The notes: generated by a model from the sequence alone, not told the origin. Counted from the first letter of the stretch, positions 35,742-44,680 are shown. The stretch is 50,790 nt of DNA from an uncultured Anaerobutyricum sp. (GCF_934307085.1 NZ_CAKRCF010000020.1:1-50790); one strand, 5' to 3'. Numbers and translations are program-made.

Positions 35742-36748
35742 TTTTTCTCCTGCTTTCTCGTTGTTCTCTGCTTTCTTTTTTCCCTTGCTTCTTTTTTCTT
35801 ATCATACTCATCATAAGCTGTGACAATCTTTTGAACAAGTGGATGACGAACAACGTCCTTGCTCGTCAGATTACATACACCAATCTCATCGATATTTTTA
35901 AGAACATGAAGTGCATCATCAAGACCAGAACGTGTACCTGATGGCAAATCTTTCTGAGTTAAATCTCCTGTAATAATTGCTTTCGAACCAAAGCCAATAC
36001 GGGTAAGAAACATCTTCATCTGTGCCGGAGTCGTATTCTGTGCCTCATCCAACACAACAAAGGCATTATCTAAAGTTCGACCTCTCATATAAGCCAGTGG
36101 TGCTACTTCTATAAGACCTTTTTCCATATTTTTTGCAAAAGTATCTGCCCCCATAATCTCATACAAGGCATCATAAAGTGGTCTTAAATACGGATCAACC
36201 TTGCTTTGCAAATCTCCCGGAAGGAATCCCAGCTTTTCTCCCGCCTCAATTGCTGGTCGGGTTAAAATAATACGGTTTACTTCATTTGCCTTAAATGCGG
36301 TAATTGCCTTCGCCATCGCAAGATATGTTTTTCCAGTTCCAGCAGGCCCTACACCAAAAACAATCATCTTATCCGTAATCATATCAACGTACTTCTTCTG
36401 ACCAATTGTCTTTGGCTTAATCGGTTTACCCATGATGGTATGACAAATTACATCTCCATCTAACTTAGTAACTGCCGATTCCTCATCCGTTATGGAAAGG
36501 GAGAGTGTATAATTCACATTCTGCTCTGTAATATCATTTCCTCTCTGAGATAAAAGAAGAAGCTGTTCTATTACATGCTTTGCCTTTTCACAGTCTTTCT
36601 CCCCTCCAATTAATTTTAACTTATCATCCCGGAAAATAATTGTAACATGCAATGTTTTTTCAATCTTCTTCATATTGGCATCAAACTGTCCAAAAACATT
36701 ACCTGCATGTTCTGCCGGAAAAGGGAATTCCTGTTCTGCTATACTCAT
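35738..36748 (-). CDS. phoH: PhoH family ATPase
   Basis: A 336-residue P-loop ATPase (PhoH/YbeZ-like). The Walker A motif is FGVGPAGTGKTYLAMA near 132-147, and Walker B is AFVVLDEAQNTTP near 228-240. The N-terminal 100 residues hold a KH-like nucleic-acid fold (FGQFDANMKKIEKTLHVTII). It is thought to work with YbeY in RNA processing. It sits in the clostridial order yqfC-yqfD-phoH-ybeY, so mother-cell expression during sporulation is possible in part. Confidence 0.95.
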   Translation of the reverse strand: MSIAEQEFPFPAEHAGNVFGQFDANMKKIEKTLHVTIIFRDDKLKLIGGEKDCEKAKHVIEQLLLLSQRGNDITEQNVNYTLSLSITDEESAVTKLDGDVICHTIMGKPIKPKTIGQKKYVDMITDKMIVFGVGPAGTGKTYLAMAKAITAFKANEVNRIILTRPAIEAGEKLGFLPGDLQSKVDPYLRPLYDALYEIMGADTFAKNMEKGLIEVAPLAYMRGRTLDNAFVVLDEAQNTTPAQMKMFLTRIGFGSKAIITGDLTQKDLPSGTRSGLDDALHVLKNIDEIGVCNLTSKDVVRHPLVQKIVTAYDEYDKKKEAREKRKQRTTRKQEKK

Positions 36749-36821
36749 TCTTCGTCTGATTCTCCTCTCTTTTCACTGCCAGGGGGTTATCTGCTTCTTT
36801 TTGAAATCTAAAATTTTATAA

Positions 36822-38054
36822 TTATTCTTCTTTATCTTGTTGTTTATTTTGCAACGCTGTAGAAATCCTCTGAATCTTTCCTACGCGTTCCCTTATTGTG
36901 ATAATTCCTTTTGCAGTACATTCATTTTTATTCTCGTCTATTCTAACATTATTTTTCAGGATTATCACCCCTTTTCTCTCATATTCTTTCAAAAAGAGAG
37001 CAAGCCGTTTTTCTGCCTTTTTTTTTGCATCCTTTATATTATACCTCTTTTGTGCAACCTGACACTCCGCTTTCGTTATAACAAAAAGAGAAGCTGGCAA
37101 ATAAAATTGTGGGCCGATATGTAGCAATATTTCTTTGGACTGTTCATCATAATCTAAATACTTTACTTTTCTTTCCGGCATTCTTAACATGTATCCATTA
37201 ATAAGTAAGCGGTAATTTTTCTGTGTTTTTCCTGTATATATTTTTTTATACTGAATCATTGGAAAAACATCTTCGTATTCTACTTTTGAAATAGCATAAA
37301 TATCTCCCTGGGCTCTTACTGCTGTCTCTTCTGCAAGTTCACCTGCATCATCCCTTATCTCCACAATTCCAGAAATAAGAACATCTCCTGCCTTCACCGT
37401 ATCCCCTGGCTTTACCATAGCACTACCGCTTCTTACAAGAATACTGTCAATCTTTCCAGCTTTTGAAGCAATAAGATTACAGGGTTCTTCTTCCCTTTCC
37501 ACCATTTTGTCACGCTTATCTAGTGTTTCCTTTATCCGCACTCGAAGAAGTGTCCCCTTGCGCTCGCAGGATACCCACGCAATATCTTCAAAGTCTCTTC
37601 GTATCTGTTCTTCCAATTCTGTACAGGAAATCCTGGAAATTTTTGTCCCGCTGCAAATTCCTTTTTTCTTAAGATAATCAAGCATCTCCTCCTCCGAATG
37701 TGAATAAGAACCAACTGCCTGCACCTGCCACACAAAACAGGACATTACACAAAAAATTACTATACAAACCAATAAAGTAAGCAGCAAAAATTTTCTTTTC
37801 TTATATTGGTAAAATAAATAGGGCAGTCCTTTTTTCTGCAAGCATTGATATTTACTCCCTGTTTTTTGAGCAATTTCTGCAAGCTCTCTATAACCGCCCC
37901 TGCTTATATAAAAAATATAATGTTTTCCCTCTTTTTTTACATTCCACAAAAGAATTTGTTTTGCCACACAGAGATTTAAAAAACGTTCCTGATTTGTCCC
38001 ACTTAAAACAATTTTACAATATCCTGATAAAAAATGAAAAAACGAAAAGAGCAT
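36822..38054 (-). CDS. yqfD: Sporulation protein YqfD
   Basis: A 410-residue membrane protein. A soluble N-terminal region (about 1-85) is followed by one membrane helix (about 89-113, FLLLTLLVCIVIFCVMSCFV) and a large domain (EEMLDYLKKKGICSGTKIS) like POTRA-type segments of the family. YqfD is made in the mother cell and is needed for efficient sporulation in Bacillus. The position next to phoH and ybeY fits. Separation from yqfC by 190 bases is wider than usual. Confidence 0.92.
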   Translation of the reverse strand: MLFSFFHFLSGYCKIVLSGTNQERFLNLCVAKQILLWNVKKEGKHYIFYISRGGYRELAEIAQKTGSKYQCLQKKGLPYLFYQYKKRKFLLLTLLVCIVIFCVMSCFVWQVQAVGSYSHSEEEMLDYLKKKGICSGTKISRISCTELEEQIRRDFEDIAWVSCERKGTLLRVRIKETLDKRDKMVEREEEPCNLIASKAGKIDSILVRSGSAMVKPGDTVKAGDVLISGIVEIRDDAGELAEETAVRAQGDIYAISKVEYEDVFPMIQYKKIYTGKTQKNYRLLINGYMLRMPERKVKYLDYDEQSKEILLHIGPQFYLPASLFVITKAECQVAQKRYNIKDAKKKAEKRLALFLKEYERKGVIILKNNVRIDENKNECTAKGIITIRERVGKIQRISTALQNKQQDKEE

Positions 38055-38245
38055 TATTTTCCCCTCTCAAAAATAGATAAAAATATATACAATCTGACTG
38101 AGCTTTTATGCATTAGACATATGACACTTTAAAAAATACATACAACCCAACTTAATTTTTACACATTGAATAATATTAGAATACAAATTTATAAAGAATC
38201 ACTGGCACAGGAGACTGCCTCGAATTAAAATAAAGATTTGCCGTT

Positions 38246-38461
38246 TTAAAAATGAATCGAATGAATGCGACCTGTAATTTTCATATCAATATCTGTAAAG
38301 TATTCTATCAAAAGATTTTCTCCTTCAATAACCATCTTACATTCATAACAGTTTAACACAATTTTCTTGTCACTGAAATCACTGAGACTACCATAATTTT
38401 CTATACTGATTTCTTTTGTGCCATTCACTGAACAGACAAAAGGGCTCTTTCTTTCAAGCAT
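38246..38461 (-). CDS. yqfC: Sporulation protein YqfC (YabP/YqfC family)
   Basis: A 71-residue small protein. The segments ISIENYGSLSDFSDKKIVLN and IEGENLLIEYFTDIDMKITG match YabP/YqfC, a family found only in spore formers. YabP is needed for the spore coat and cortex. YqfC is the usual partner of YqfD. The gene lies ahead of yqfD on the same strand, as expected. The ribosome site is weak. The family is recognised from its position and pattern. Confidence 0.85.
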   Translation of the reverse strand: MLERKSPFVCSVNGTKEISIENYGSLSDFSDKKIVLNCYECKMVIEGENLLIEYFTDIDMKITGRIHSIHF

Positions 38462-38539
38462 AAAATCACAACCACATATTTTTTATATCACTATGAGAGA
38501 AAAAAGAAAAATAGAACTTCTGATTTGTAGGGGGTAAAC

Positions 38540-38799
38540 AGACGCCGCTAGGAAAGAATAAGTAGCCAGAGTGCCAGAAAATCTTAGAAAGACACTAAAA
38601 AAACATAAAAAATATCCTATTTTACGACTTTGTGCTACGGAATTTTGACCATAGGAACTTGGGACTCCTTTCTCCCAAGTTCCTGCTTTACTGGGCAAAA
38701 TGGAGCGTTTAGCACAACGGAACAAAATAGGATATTTTTTATGTTTCTCATCTAAGTACTTCTGAAAATCCGGCTACAATATCTTAAATAACGGCGTCT
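38540..38799. repeat. Palindromic repeat family 2, copy 1
   Basis: An element of about 260 bases. The ends AGACGCCG and CGGCGTCT are inverted. The outer stem pairs 38601-38623 with 38724-38746 over 23 bases without a mismatch. The inner stem AGGAACTTGGGA (38653-38664) pairs with 38673-38684. Conserved single-stranded or internal-loop blocks include AATTTTGACCATAG and CTGCTTTACTGGGCAAAATG. It fills the gap between yqfC and dhaM (38462-38814). No gene is visible in it. Confidence 0.85.
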
Positions 38800-38814
38800 A
38801 TTCAACTCAACAAA

Positions 38815-39195
38815 TTAGAATTTAGCCTGTTCTTTTGATGCCTGTGCTACCTGTACTACTTCTTCAAGAGAAGCACCACCGGCAGCCACTACAGCAGCAG
38901 CGATTGCTCCCTCTGTTACAGGACAGTCAACCATCTTAATCTTACGATCCTCCATGGACTCTAATACCATCTCTGTTGTCATGACAGCGCTACCCAAATC
39001 CATAAAGATTGCTACGCCGTCGTCACTGTAAACTTCATCAATCGCTTCTGTAATCTTTTCGAAGCTTGTTCCAAACCCACCGTCATCCATTCCACCGGCT
39101 GCCTTCATCGGTGTTTCCGGTGCCATTAAAGAAGCTAATTCTATAACACCCTCTGCTAATTTCTGGCTGTGAGATACAACAACAATGCCTACCAT
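38815..39195 (-). CDS. dhaM: PTS-dependent dihydroxyacetone kinase, phosphotransferase subunit
   Basis: A 126-residue EIIA-mannose-type protein. The phosphorylated His is His9 (GIVVVSHSQKLAEG). It passes phosphate from HPr to the ADP held by DhaL. Only the EIIA domain is present, without the HPr and EI-like domains of E. coli DhaM, which is normal for Firmicutes. ATMEAG-like and GSAVMTTEMVL segments confirm the family. GGAATAAG precedes the ATG. It is the last gene of the dhaK-L-M run. Confidence 0.93.
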   Translation of the reverse strand: MVGIVVVSHSQKLAEGVIELASLMAPETPMKAAGGMDDGGFGTSFEKITEAIDEVYSDDGVAIFMDLGSAVMTTEMVLESMEDRKIKMVDCPVTEGAIAAAVVAAGGASLEEVVQVAQASKEQAKF

Positions 39196-39212
39196 AATCT
39201 TATTCCTTTCTC

Positions 39213-39836
39213 TTATGCAAGTTCCTGTACTGCTTTAAGCATTAATGTAAATGATGTAGCTCCTGGATCCTGATGTCCGATACTTCTCTCTCCGAGGTAG
39301 CTTGCACGACCCTTTGTCGCAATAATTGTCTTTGTATATTCGATACCTTCTTCGGCAGCTTTTACACCTGCTTCTAATGCTTTCTTTGCATCACCGTCTG
39401 CCTCATAAGAAGCTTTGATCGCATCGTGTGCCGGAATCATGGCATCAAGCATTGTCTTTTCGCCTTTTACAGCTTTACCACGCTTCATAATACCATCGAT
39501 GGACACCTGAAGCATCTCAACAAAATCATTCATATCCATTTCTGTCTTACCATTAAGTAATGCACCAGACTTCATAAATGCAGTTCCGTATAATGGGCCA
39601 GAAGCTCCACCAACTGTAGAAACAAGTTTCATTCCGATTGCTTTTAAAATCGCTCCAATATCTTTGCCTTCAAATGTATTTTCAATTGTCTTAACTGCAT
39701 CAAAACCACGAGCCAGATTAATACCATGATCACCATCACCGATTACATTATCAAGCTCTGTTAAAAATAACTTCTGCTCATCTACATCTGCAATAATCTT
39801 GTCAATGATCTCAATTACTTTTTTTACGTCTGCCAT
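39213..39836 (-). CDS. dhaL: Dihydroxyacetone kinase subunit DhaL
   Basis: A 207-residue all-helical protein that holds ADP as a cofactor and hands phosphate to DhaK-bound dihydroxyacetone. The nucleotide and magnesium site is VIGDGDHGINLARG near residue 30-43. SGPLYGTAFMKSG and RASYLGERSIGHQDPGA are the other conserved loops. Length is typical. It is followed by dhaM after 17 bases. A hairpin (39871-39913) lies between it and dhaK. Confidence 0.95.
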   Translation of the reverse strand: MADVKKVIEIIDKIIADVDEQKLFLTELDNVIGDGDHGINLARGFDAVKTIENTFEGKDIGAILKAIGMKLVSTVGGASGPLYGTAFMKSGALLNGKTEMDMNDFVEMLQVSIDGIMKRGKAVKGEKTMLDAMIPAHDAIKASYEADGDAKKALEAGVKAAEEGIEYTKTIIATKGRASYLGERSIGHQDPGATSFTLMLKAVQELA

Positions 39837-39870
39837 AATTGTGTCCTCTTTCTTACTTAATATTCATTAC

Positions 39871-39913
39871 TTTAACAAAAGACCCACGCAGATTACGCCG
39901 GTCTTTCGTTAAA
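39871..39913 (-). terminator. Hairpin between dhaK and dhaL
   Basis: On the minus strand TTTAACGAAAGACC pairs with GGTCTTTTGTTAAA (14 pairs, one G-U), with a 15-base loop. The tail is only mildly T-rich. It may be a partial terminator or an RNA processing block that tunes dhaK relative to dhaL and dhaM. Confidence 0.5.
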
Positions 39914-39982
39914 TTCATTGTAACCGTCTAAAGCGGATATGTCAATAACCGAACCTTAGATAACAGCTATCTATTTCATTTA

Positions 39983-40981
39983 TTATTTTACAACTGTAAG
40001 TGCTGGAGTATCTGCCTCTTCATCTAAGAGTTCTTTCATCTGATCATCCAGACGGAGTAATGTGATAGAGAATCCTTCCATCTCAAGAGATGTCATGTAT
40101 TCGCCTACCATTGTCTTATAAACTTTAATACCTTTTTCTGCTAAAACATCTGCTACACGATTATTAACGATGAACAGTTCCATTAAAGGAGTAGCTCCAC
40201 ATCCGTTAATCATTACTGCTACTTCAGAACCGGAGTAGTCGATATCTGCTAAAATCTTCTCAAGAAGTGTATCAACAATCTCATCTGCTGTTTCAAGAGG
40301 TTTCTTCTCAACACCTGGTTCTCCGTGGATACCGATACCGATTTCCATCTCATCATCAGCCAGTTCAAATCCTGGTTCTCCAGCTGCTGGTACAGTACAA
40401 GGCTTAATAGCCATACCCATTGTTCTTACATTATCAATTACTTTCTGAGCAACAGCCTGTACTTCATCAAGGCTTGCACCTTTTTCTGCTAAAGCACCGG
40501 CAATCTTATGTACAAATACTGTTCCGGCAACACCACGACGACCTGTTGTATATAAAGAATCCTGTACAGCTACGTCATCATTAACAACAACTTCTTTTAC
40601 TTCGATGCCATCCATGTCTGCTGCCATCTCTGCTGCCATCTCAAAGTTAAGAACATCACCTGTATAGTTTTTAACTACCATTAAAACGCCCTTGCCATCA
40701 TCAACAGCTTTAATTCCTTCATAAATCTGGTCAGGAGTAGGAGAAGTAAATACAGCACCTGCAACTGCAGCATCTAACATACCTTTTCCAACGAATCCAC
40801 CATGTGCTGGCTCATGTCCGCTTCCGCCACCACTGATCAACGCTACCTTGCCAGTCTTCTTCTCAGCTCTAACAACAACATTACCACAGTCAAGCTTCTT
40901 CACATACTGAGGAAAAGCCTTAACCATACCTTCTATCATCTGGTTCTCTACCTGGTCTACTGCATTAATAATCTTCTTCAA
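39983..40981 (-). CDS. dhaK: Dihydroxyacetone kinase subunit DhaK
   Basis: A 332-residue subunit that binds dihydroxyacetone covalently through His218 (IGIHGEPGVEKK, near 218). The N-terminal ISGGGSGHEPAHGGF is the phosphate-site loop. The start codon is TTG at 40981, with GGAGGAG 6-8 bases upstream. An in-frame ATG at 41014 has no ribosome site and would add 11 residues. Together with DhaL and DhaM it converts dihydroxyacetone to the phosphate using PEP, feeding glycerol or sugar catabolism. A promoter is predicted upstream. Confidence 0.95.
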   Translation of the reverse strand: MKKIINAVDQVENQMIEGMVKAFPQYVKKLDCGNVVVRAEKKTGKVALISGGGSGHEPAHGGFVGKGMLDAAVAGAVFTSPTPDQIYEGIKAVDDGKGVLMVVKNYTGDVLNFEMAAEMAADMDGIEVKEVVVNDDVAVQDSLYTTGRRGVAGTVFVHKIAGALAEKGASLDEVQAVAQKVIDNVRTMGMAIKPCTVPAAGEPGFELADDEMEIGIGIHGEPGVEKKPLETADEIVDTLLEKILADIDYSGSEVAVMINGCGATPLMELFIVNNRVADVLAEKGIKVYKTMVGEYMTSLEMEGFSITLLRLDDQMKELLDEEADTPALTVVK

Positions 40982-41053
40982 AATAATCTCCTCCTTCAAA
41001 GAAATAAATATCATTAGGATTATGTGCCAATCACCACACTCATCCTAATTCCA

Positions 41054-41082
41054 ATAATATCACTTTTGCATAAATCGGTCAA
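41054..41082 (-). promoter_or_regulatory. Promoter of the dhaKLM operon
   Basis: On the minus strand TTGACC and TATTAT are 17 bases apart, about 75 bases before the TTG start codon of dhaK. Confidence 0.75.
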
Positions 41083-41120
41083 TTGATTTTATGTATTTTT
41101 AAAGATATTTTAGATAACTA

Positions 41121-41149
41121 TTCACAAAAGAAAGTTTTTCTTTTGTGAA
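41121..41149. promoter_or_regulatory. Inverted repeat upstream of dhaK
   Basis: TTCACAAAAGAAA and TTTCTTTTGTGAA are perfect inverted arms of 13 bases around GTT. CATAATCATGATTATG (41155-41170) is a second perfect palindrome just beyond it. Neither is followed by a T-run on the minus strand. Operator function is a guess. Confidence 0.45.
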
Positions 41150-41326
41150 CTTTACATAATCATGATTATGTATAATTTGATTTGTTTGGAGACGAAGTCT
41201 GGGAACTAAATAATCATAATTTCCATATTCTACTAGTTCAAAGCAAGCAGAAATCTAAATTTCTAAATCTCAAATCTCCCCAGGATATCCTTTCTTAGCG
41301 GTCGTCTATCCTGACGGCATGAAAAA

Positions 41327-41350
41327 AGGACATCCAAAACTGGATGTCCT
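41327..41350 (-). terminator. Intrinsic terminator of rpsU
   Basis: AGGACATCCA and TGGATGTCCT pair perfectly with a 4-base loop (AAAC on the plus strand). On the minus strand the hairpin ends in TTTTTTC, a textbook terminator 11 bases after the rpsU stop codon. Confidence 0.92.
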
Positions 41351-41360
41351 CTTACAGCAC

Positions 41361-41537
41361 TTATTTATATTTTCGTTTTCTAGCAGCTTCAGATTTCTTT
41401 TTACGTTTCACACTTGGTTTCTCATAGTGTTCTCTTTTACGAATCTCCTGCTGAATACCTGCTTTAGCACAGCTTCTCTTGAAACGACGAAGAGCGCTGT
41501 CTAAAGATTCGTTTTCTTTAACGATAATACTTGACAT
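41361..41537 (-). CDS. rpsU: 30S ribosomal protein S21
   Basis: A 58-residue basic protein of the small ribosomal subunit, involved in mRNA start-site recognition. It opens [20 protein letters not shown], contains [20 protein letters not shown], and ends in a run of Lys and Arg residues. The length and sequence match S21 of Firmicutes. The ATG at 41537 has GGAGGGAGG and GGTGAG upstream. It has its own promoter (41611-41638) and a strong terminator, so it is a single-gene unit. Confidence 0.97.
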   Translation of the reverse strand: MSSIIVKENESLDSALRRFKRSCAKAGIQQEIRKREHYEKPSVKRKKKSEAARKRKYK

Positions 41538-41610
41538 TGACTCACCTAACCTCCCTCCAGTTGCGTATTGTGCCTAATACAACTGTCTGGGTATTTTTGC
41601 ACTGTCTAAT

Positions 41611-41638
41611 ATTATAGCATAAAAAACAAATTCGTCAA
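41611..41638 (-). promoter_or_regulatory. Promoter of rpsU
   Basis: On the minus strand TTGACG and TATAAT are 16 bases apart, with TGC before the -10 box (extended -10). It lies about 75 bases before the S21 start. Confidence 0.8.
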
Positions 41639-41681
41639 TAACTTTTTTTAATTTTTTTAAATAAATTATTCGAATTCTCTT

Positions 41682-43139
41682 TTAAACACGTTCTGGCATT
41701 TCTTTTATACCATTTTTGCTCTCGTTTTTCTTATTCTTATGCTCTTTATTATATCTTTTATGAGTGAACAAATACATTGGATTCTCCATTGCCATAACTT
41801 CATGAATCGGAATTGGCTCAAACATTTTTCTTTTTAGTTTAAATTTACACCATAGTGCTGCATAAACAGCAAGAAAAACAAATATAATTCCATCAATCAT
41901 GAAAATCCGACTCCGCACTGTCGGGTCACCATCAATATTCCAGATCATAAACAGGTTTCCAACCAGACCGATAATCGGGATAACTGGTCCAAATGGCACT
42001 TTGAATGTTCTTGGTGCTTTCGGAAGCTTTTTTCTAAAAATCAGTACATTGATATCGGAAATGACATAAGATATCATCCAGAATACAATTGCCACAAGAA
42101 TCATAAAGGAGAGGGAATCGCTAGTGGAAAGCCCAGTTGCATTTACAAGAATCATAATCGCTCCAATCATTAAAATTCCTATATAATATGCGCCTCTCTT
42201 ATTAGACTTTAAGAAAATCTCCGGCATTAATCCGATTTTTGCCATTCCCGCACACATATATGATAAAAAGTTAATTGCGGAGTTTACGGTACTAACTACG
42301 GCAAAAATAGATACAATAATCATCCAGATTGCTCCCGCATGTCCGAGAAGGGAAGTTCCGTAAAGGATATGCGGAGACTCACTCGCTCCGAGCTGACTCC
42401 ACTTTGTATAGCGGCCCATTCCAAAAACGATAAGAATCTGCATTCCACAGATAATCAAAAGGCTTAATACCATACCAAGAGGAACATTTCTTCTTGCATT
42501 TTTTACATCTTTTGCTACTGGAATAACAAATTCGCTTCCTATAAAAAGGAAGAACGCCAGCCCAAGTAAGGAAAAGCAATCGGAAAAGGAGCTGGCCAGG
42601 TTTATTTTCTGATGCACCTGTGTGCCTGTTCCCAATCCCAGTATTCCAATCAGTCCCATAAGTACAAGAGAAATAATCAGCCCATAGGCGACTACATTCT
42701 GAATTTTTGCAAACATATCCACGCCAAGCAGGTTAGCGATAATTAAAATTACCAAAAGTGCAATACATAATACAGAAGAAGGAACCCCTGTGTGAAATAC
42801 AGAATTTACGGCATTTCCAAACATAGCACATTCTACGGAATCTGCAATGGACTGGCATACGATATACCCACCTACCATTGTAACGATTGTAACAAATGGT
42901 CCGATTCCTGCCAATGTGTACTGCGCAAGCCCTCCAGTAAGATTCGGCATGACGGCATTTAATTCTGCCAGACAAAGTGCGGTACATATATTAATCGCAC
43001 AGGCAAGAATCATTGATACGATAAATCCTGTCCCCAATGCTCCCGCTCCCTGACCAAGAGACATCAGGCAGCTTGTCGCTACAATAAGCCCTACTGCTGT
43101 GGAAATGACGCTCGGCAGTCCTAATTTTTGATTGTTCAT
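41682..43139 (-). CDS. APC family amino acid permease
   Basis: About 485 residues with roughly twelve membrane helices. The first helix has the APC motif GLPSVISTAVGLIVATSC. AGALGTGFIVSMILACAINI and FLFIGSEFVIPVAKDVKNAR are further family landmarks. The C-terminal 60 residues are cytoplasmic and basic. The start at 43139 has GGGAG about 8 bases upstream. It follows the PII gene by 24 bases and belongs to the amine dehydrogenase locus. Uptake of the locus substrate is the natural role. PII binding to this permease is an inference from the adjacency. The specific substrate is unknown. Confidence 0.92.
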   Translation of the reverse strand: MNNQKLGLPSVISTAVGLIVATSCLMSLGQGAGALGTGFIVSMILACAINICTALCLAELNAVMPNLTGGLAQYTLAGIGPFVTIVTMVGGYIVCQSIADSVECAMFGNAVNSVFHTGVPSSVLCIALLVILIIANLLGVDMFAKIQNVVAYGLIISLVLMGLIGILGLGTGTQVHQKINLASSFSDCFSLLGLAFFLFIGSEFVIPVAKDVKNARRNVPLGMVLSLLIICGMQILIVFGMGRYTKWSQLGASESPHILYGTSLLGHAGAIWMIIVSIFAVVSTVNSAINFLSYMCAGMAKIGLMPEIFLKSNKRGAYYIGILMIGAIMILVNATGLSTSDSLSFMILVAIVFWMISYVISDINVLIFRKKLPKAPRTFKVPFGPVIPIIGLVGNLFMIWNIDGDPTVRSRIFMIDGIIFVFLAVYAALWCKFKLKRKMFEPIPIHEVMAMENPMYLFTHKRYNKEHKNKKNESKNGIKEMPERV

Positions 43140-43163
43140 ATTTTCATCTCCCAACATGAAAAT

Positions 43164-43511
43164 TTATTTTAATGCATCTTCGCCTTCTTCACCGGTTCTT
43201 ACACGAATAATATTTGAAATTGGAGAAATGAGAATCTTTCCATCTCCGATATGTCCGGTATATAGTTCCTTTTTAATGAGTTCTACAACATCATCCAGTT
43301 TATCATTTTCGATGATAATCATAATCAACTGCTTTGGCAGCAATTCCATCTCTGCATTTTCTGCCACTTCAAATTCAAATGTACCTTTCTGTACACCGCA
43401 GCCAATGACCTGAAAAACGGTAATACCGCTAACTCCCATTTTGCTTAATGCAGATTTTAAATTCGATAATTTATTCATTGATGTGATTACTTCGATTTTT
43501 GAAAATTCCAT
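43164..43511 (-). CDS. PII family nitrogen regulatory protein
   Basis: A 115-residue PII protein. Conserved blocks are FSKIEVITSMNKLSNLKSAL, GCGVQKG at the T-loop base, LLPKQLIMIII, TGHIGDGKILI and IIRVRTGEEGEDAL. The T-loop (about 37-55) keeps its length but lacks the Tyr modified by uridylyltransferases (GTFEFEVAENAEMELL), so it is probably unmodified. PII proteins sense ATP/ADP and 2-oxoglutarate and gate transporters or enzymes. No ammonium transporter or glutamine synthetase is near. Instead, the APC permease follows 24 bases later. It lies 35 bases after the cyclodeaminase-like gene. AGGAGGA precedes the ATG. Confidence 0.93.
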   Translation of the reverse strand: MEFSKIEVITSMNKLSNLKSALSKMGVSGITVFQVIGCGVQKGTFEFEVAENAEMELLPKQLIMIIIENDKLDDVVELIKKELYTGHIGDGKILISPISNIIRVRTGEEGEDALK

Positions 43512-43546
43512 TGTTCTGTCCTCCTGTTAATTAAATACATGATTCT

Positions 43547-44680
43547 TTAGACCATTTTCGGTGTTTCCCAAAGATTTAATTTCTTACCGATTCCTTTTTT
43601 CAGTGCATTTCTATATACCATGCTGCCCCAGGCAATATCTTCTACTGGCATACCGCCTACGGAATAGATCACGACTTCATCCTCGGAACGATGTACTGGA
43701 ACTTTGCCAAGAAGAACATCTCCAAGATCATCAATCTGTTCTGGTTTCATTCTTCCCTGTGCAATCAAGTCTTCTACACGAACTGCCGGAATTGGAATCG
43801 TATTATATGCATCTGGCTTCATTTCCTCTTCCCAGGCCTCGTAAAGCTTGATATTATCGGTAACAGTTCTTGCCCGGTTAATCACAAAGTCATCATCAAA
43901 ACGAAGAGCTGCTGTACTTTCAATAATTGCTCCCGGTTTAATCCATTCTTCTGCGATGTAAGGATATAATTCTGGATCACCTGTTGGGGAAGAAGTGGAA
44001 ACTGAAACAATGTCGCTGTCTCTTACCGCTTCCTCAATCGTGTCTACTGCATACACGGTAACACCCGGATAATTCTTCTCTACATATTTGATAAATTTAT
44101 TTAAGCTTGCCTGTCCTCTTCCTTTTACTTTTACTGTTTCAATGGAAGGTCTGACTGCCATTGCTGCTGCCAAAGCGGTTTTGCTCATAACACCAGGTCC
44201 AACAATTCCAATTGTCTTTGCATCTTCTTTTGCAAAATATTTAAATCCGACACCTGGAACGGCTCCTGTACGGTAAGCAGATAAAATATTCGCGGACATA
44301 AATGCTAGGGGAGCTCCGGTATCTTTATCATTTAAAATTAAGGTAAGAATGGAACGTGGCAATCCTTTCTTTTTATTCTCTGCGTTAGAACCATACCATT
44401 TCATTCCTGCCATATCGAACTTGCCGCCAAGATATGCCGGCATTGCCATGAATCTTCGGTCAGGCCCATCAACCGGCATTTCCGGGAATGGAGAAGATTC
44501 CGGAAACATAACCATACAGCCATGACTGTTTCCGTTTGCGCCACCCATACGGTAATCGCCAACTTTCATCAGCTTAAACATCTCTTCCATCGCTTCCACA
44601 CAGCCTGCCATATCCTTTACACCTGCGGCAATCATATCATCTTCATTTAAATATAATAAATCAATTTTCGGATATTCCAT
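43547..44680 (-). CDS. Ornithine cyclodeaminase / mu-crystallin family protein
   Basis: A 377-residue NAD(P)-dependent protein. The Rossmann motif is IGIVGPGVMSKTALAAAM near 160-177 (classic GxGxxS/A). AGMKWYGS near 91-98 holds the conserved catalytic-site Lys, and ILSAYRTGAVPG near 136-147 matches the substrate-side helix. The family includes ornithine cyclodeaminases, alanine dehydrogenases and ketimine reductases, so reduction or deamination of an imino acid is likely. I recall public annotations naming close relatives 'tyramine oxidase subunit B', but nothing here supports an oxygen-using oxidase. It is the third gene from the end of the locus, ahead of PII and the permease. Confidence 0.9.
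   Translation of the reverse strand: MEYPKIDLLYLNEDDMIAAGVKDMAGCVEAMEEMFKLMKVGDYRMGGANGNSHGCMVMFPESSPFPEMPVDGPDRRFMAMPAYLGGKFDMAGMKWYGSNAENKKKGLPRSILTLILNDKDTGAPLAFMSANILSAYRTGAVPGVGFKYFAKEDAKTIGIVGPGVMSKTALAAAMAVRPSIETVKVKGRGQASLNKFIKYVEKNYPGVTVYAVDTIEEAVRDSDIVSVSTSSPTGDPELYPYIAEEWIKPGAIIESTAALRFDDDFVINRARTVTDNIKLYEAWEEEMKPDAYNTIPIPAVRVEDLIAQGRMKPEQIDDLGDVLLGKVPVHRSEDEVVIYSVGGMPVEDIAWGSMVYRNALKKGIGKKLNLWETPKMV

Larger units (their letters stand above)
40982..41360 (-). other. Upstream region of dhaK (379 bases)
   Basis: This gap contains the dhaK promoter, two palindromes (41121-41149 and 41155-41170) and the rpsU terminator. The palindromes lie 40-90 bases upstream of the -35 box and could bind a regulator. 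The stretch 41172-41320 has no gene and no clear motif apart from short inverted repeats such as CAGGATA/TATCCTG. Confidence 0.55.

Noticed and set aside
36822..38461. Wide gap between yqfC and yqfD as evidence of an inserted element
   Set aside because: The 190-base gap has no inverted ends, repeat copy or coding remnant that I can see.
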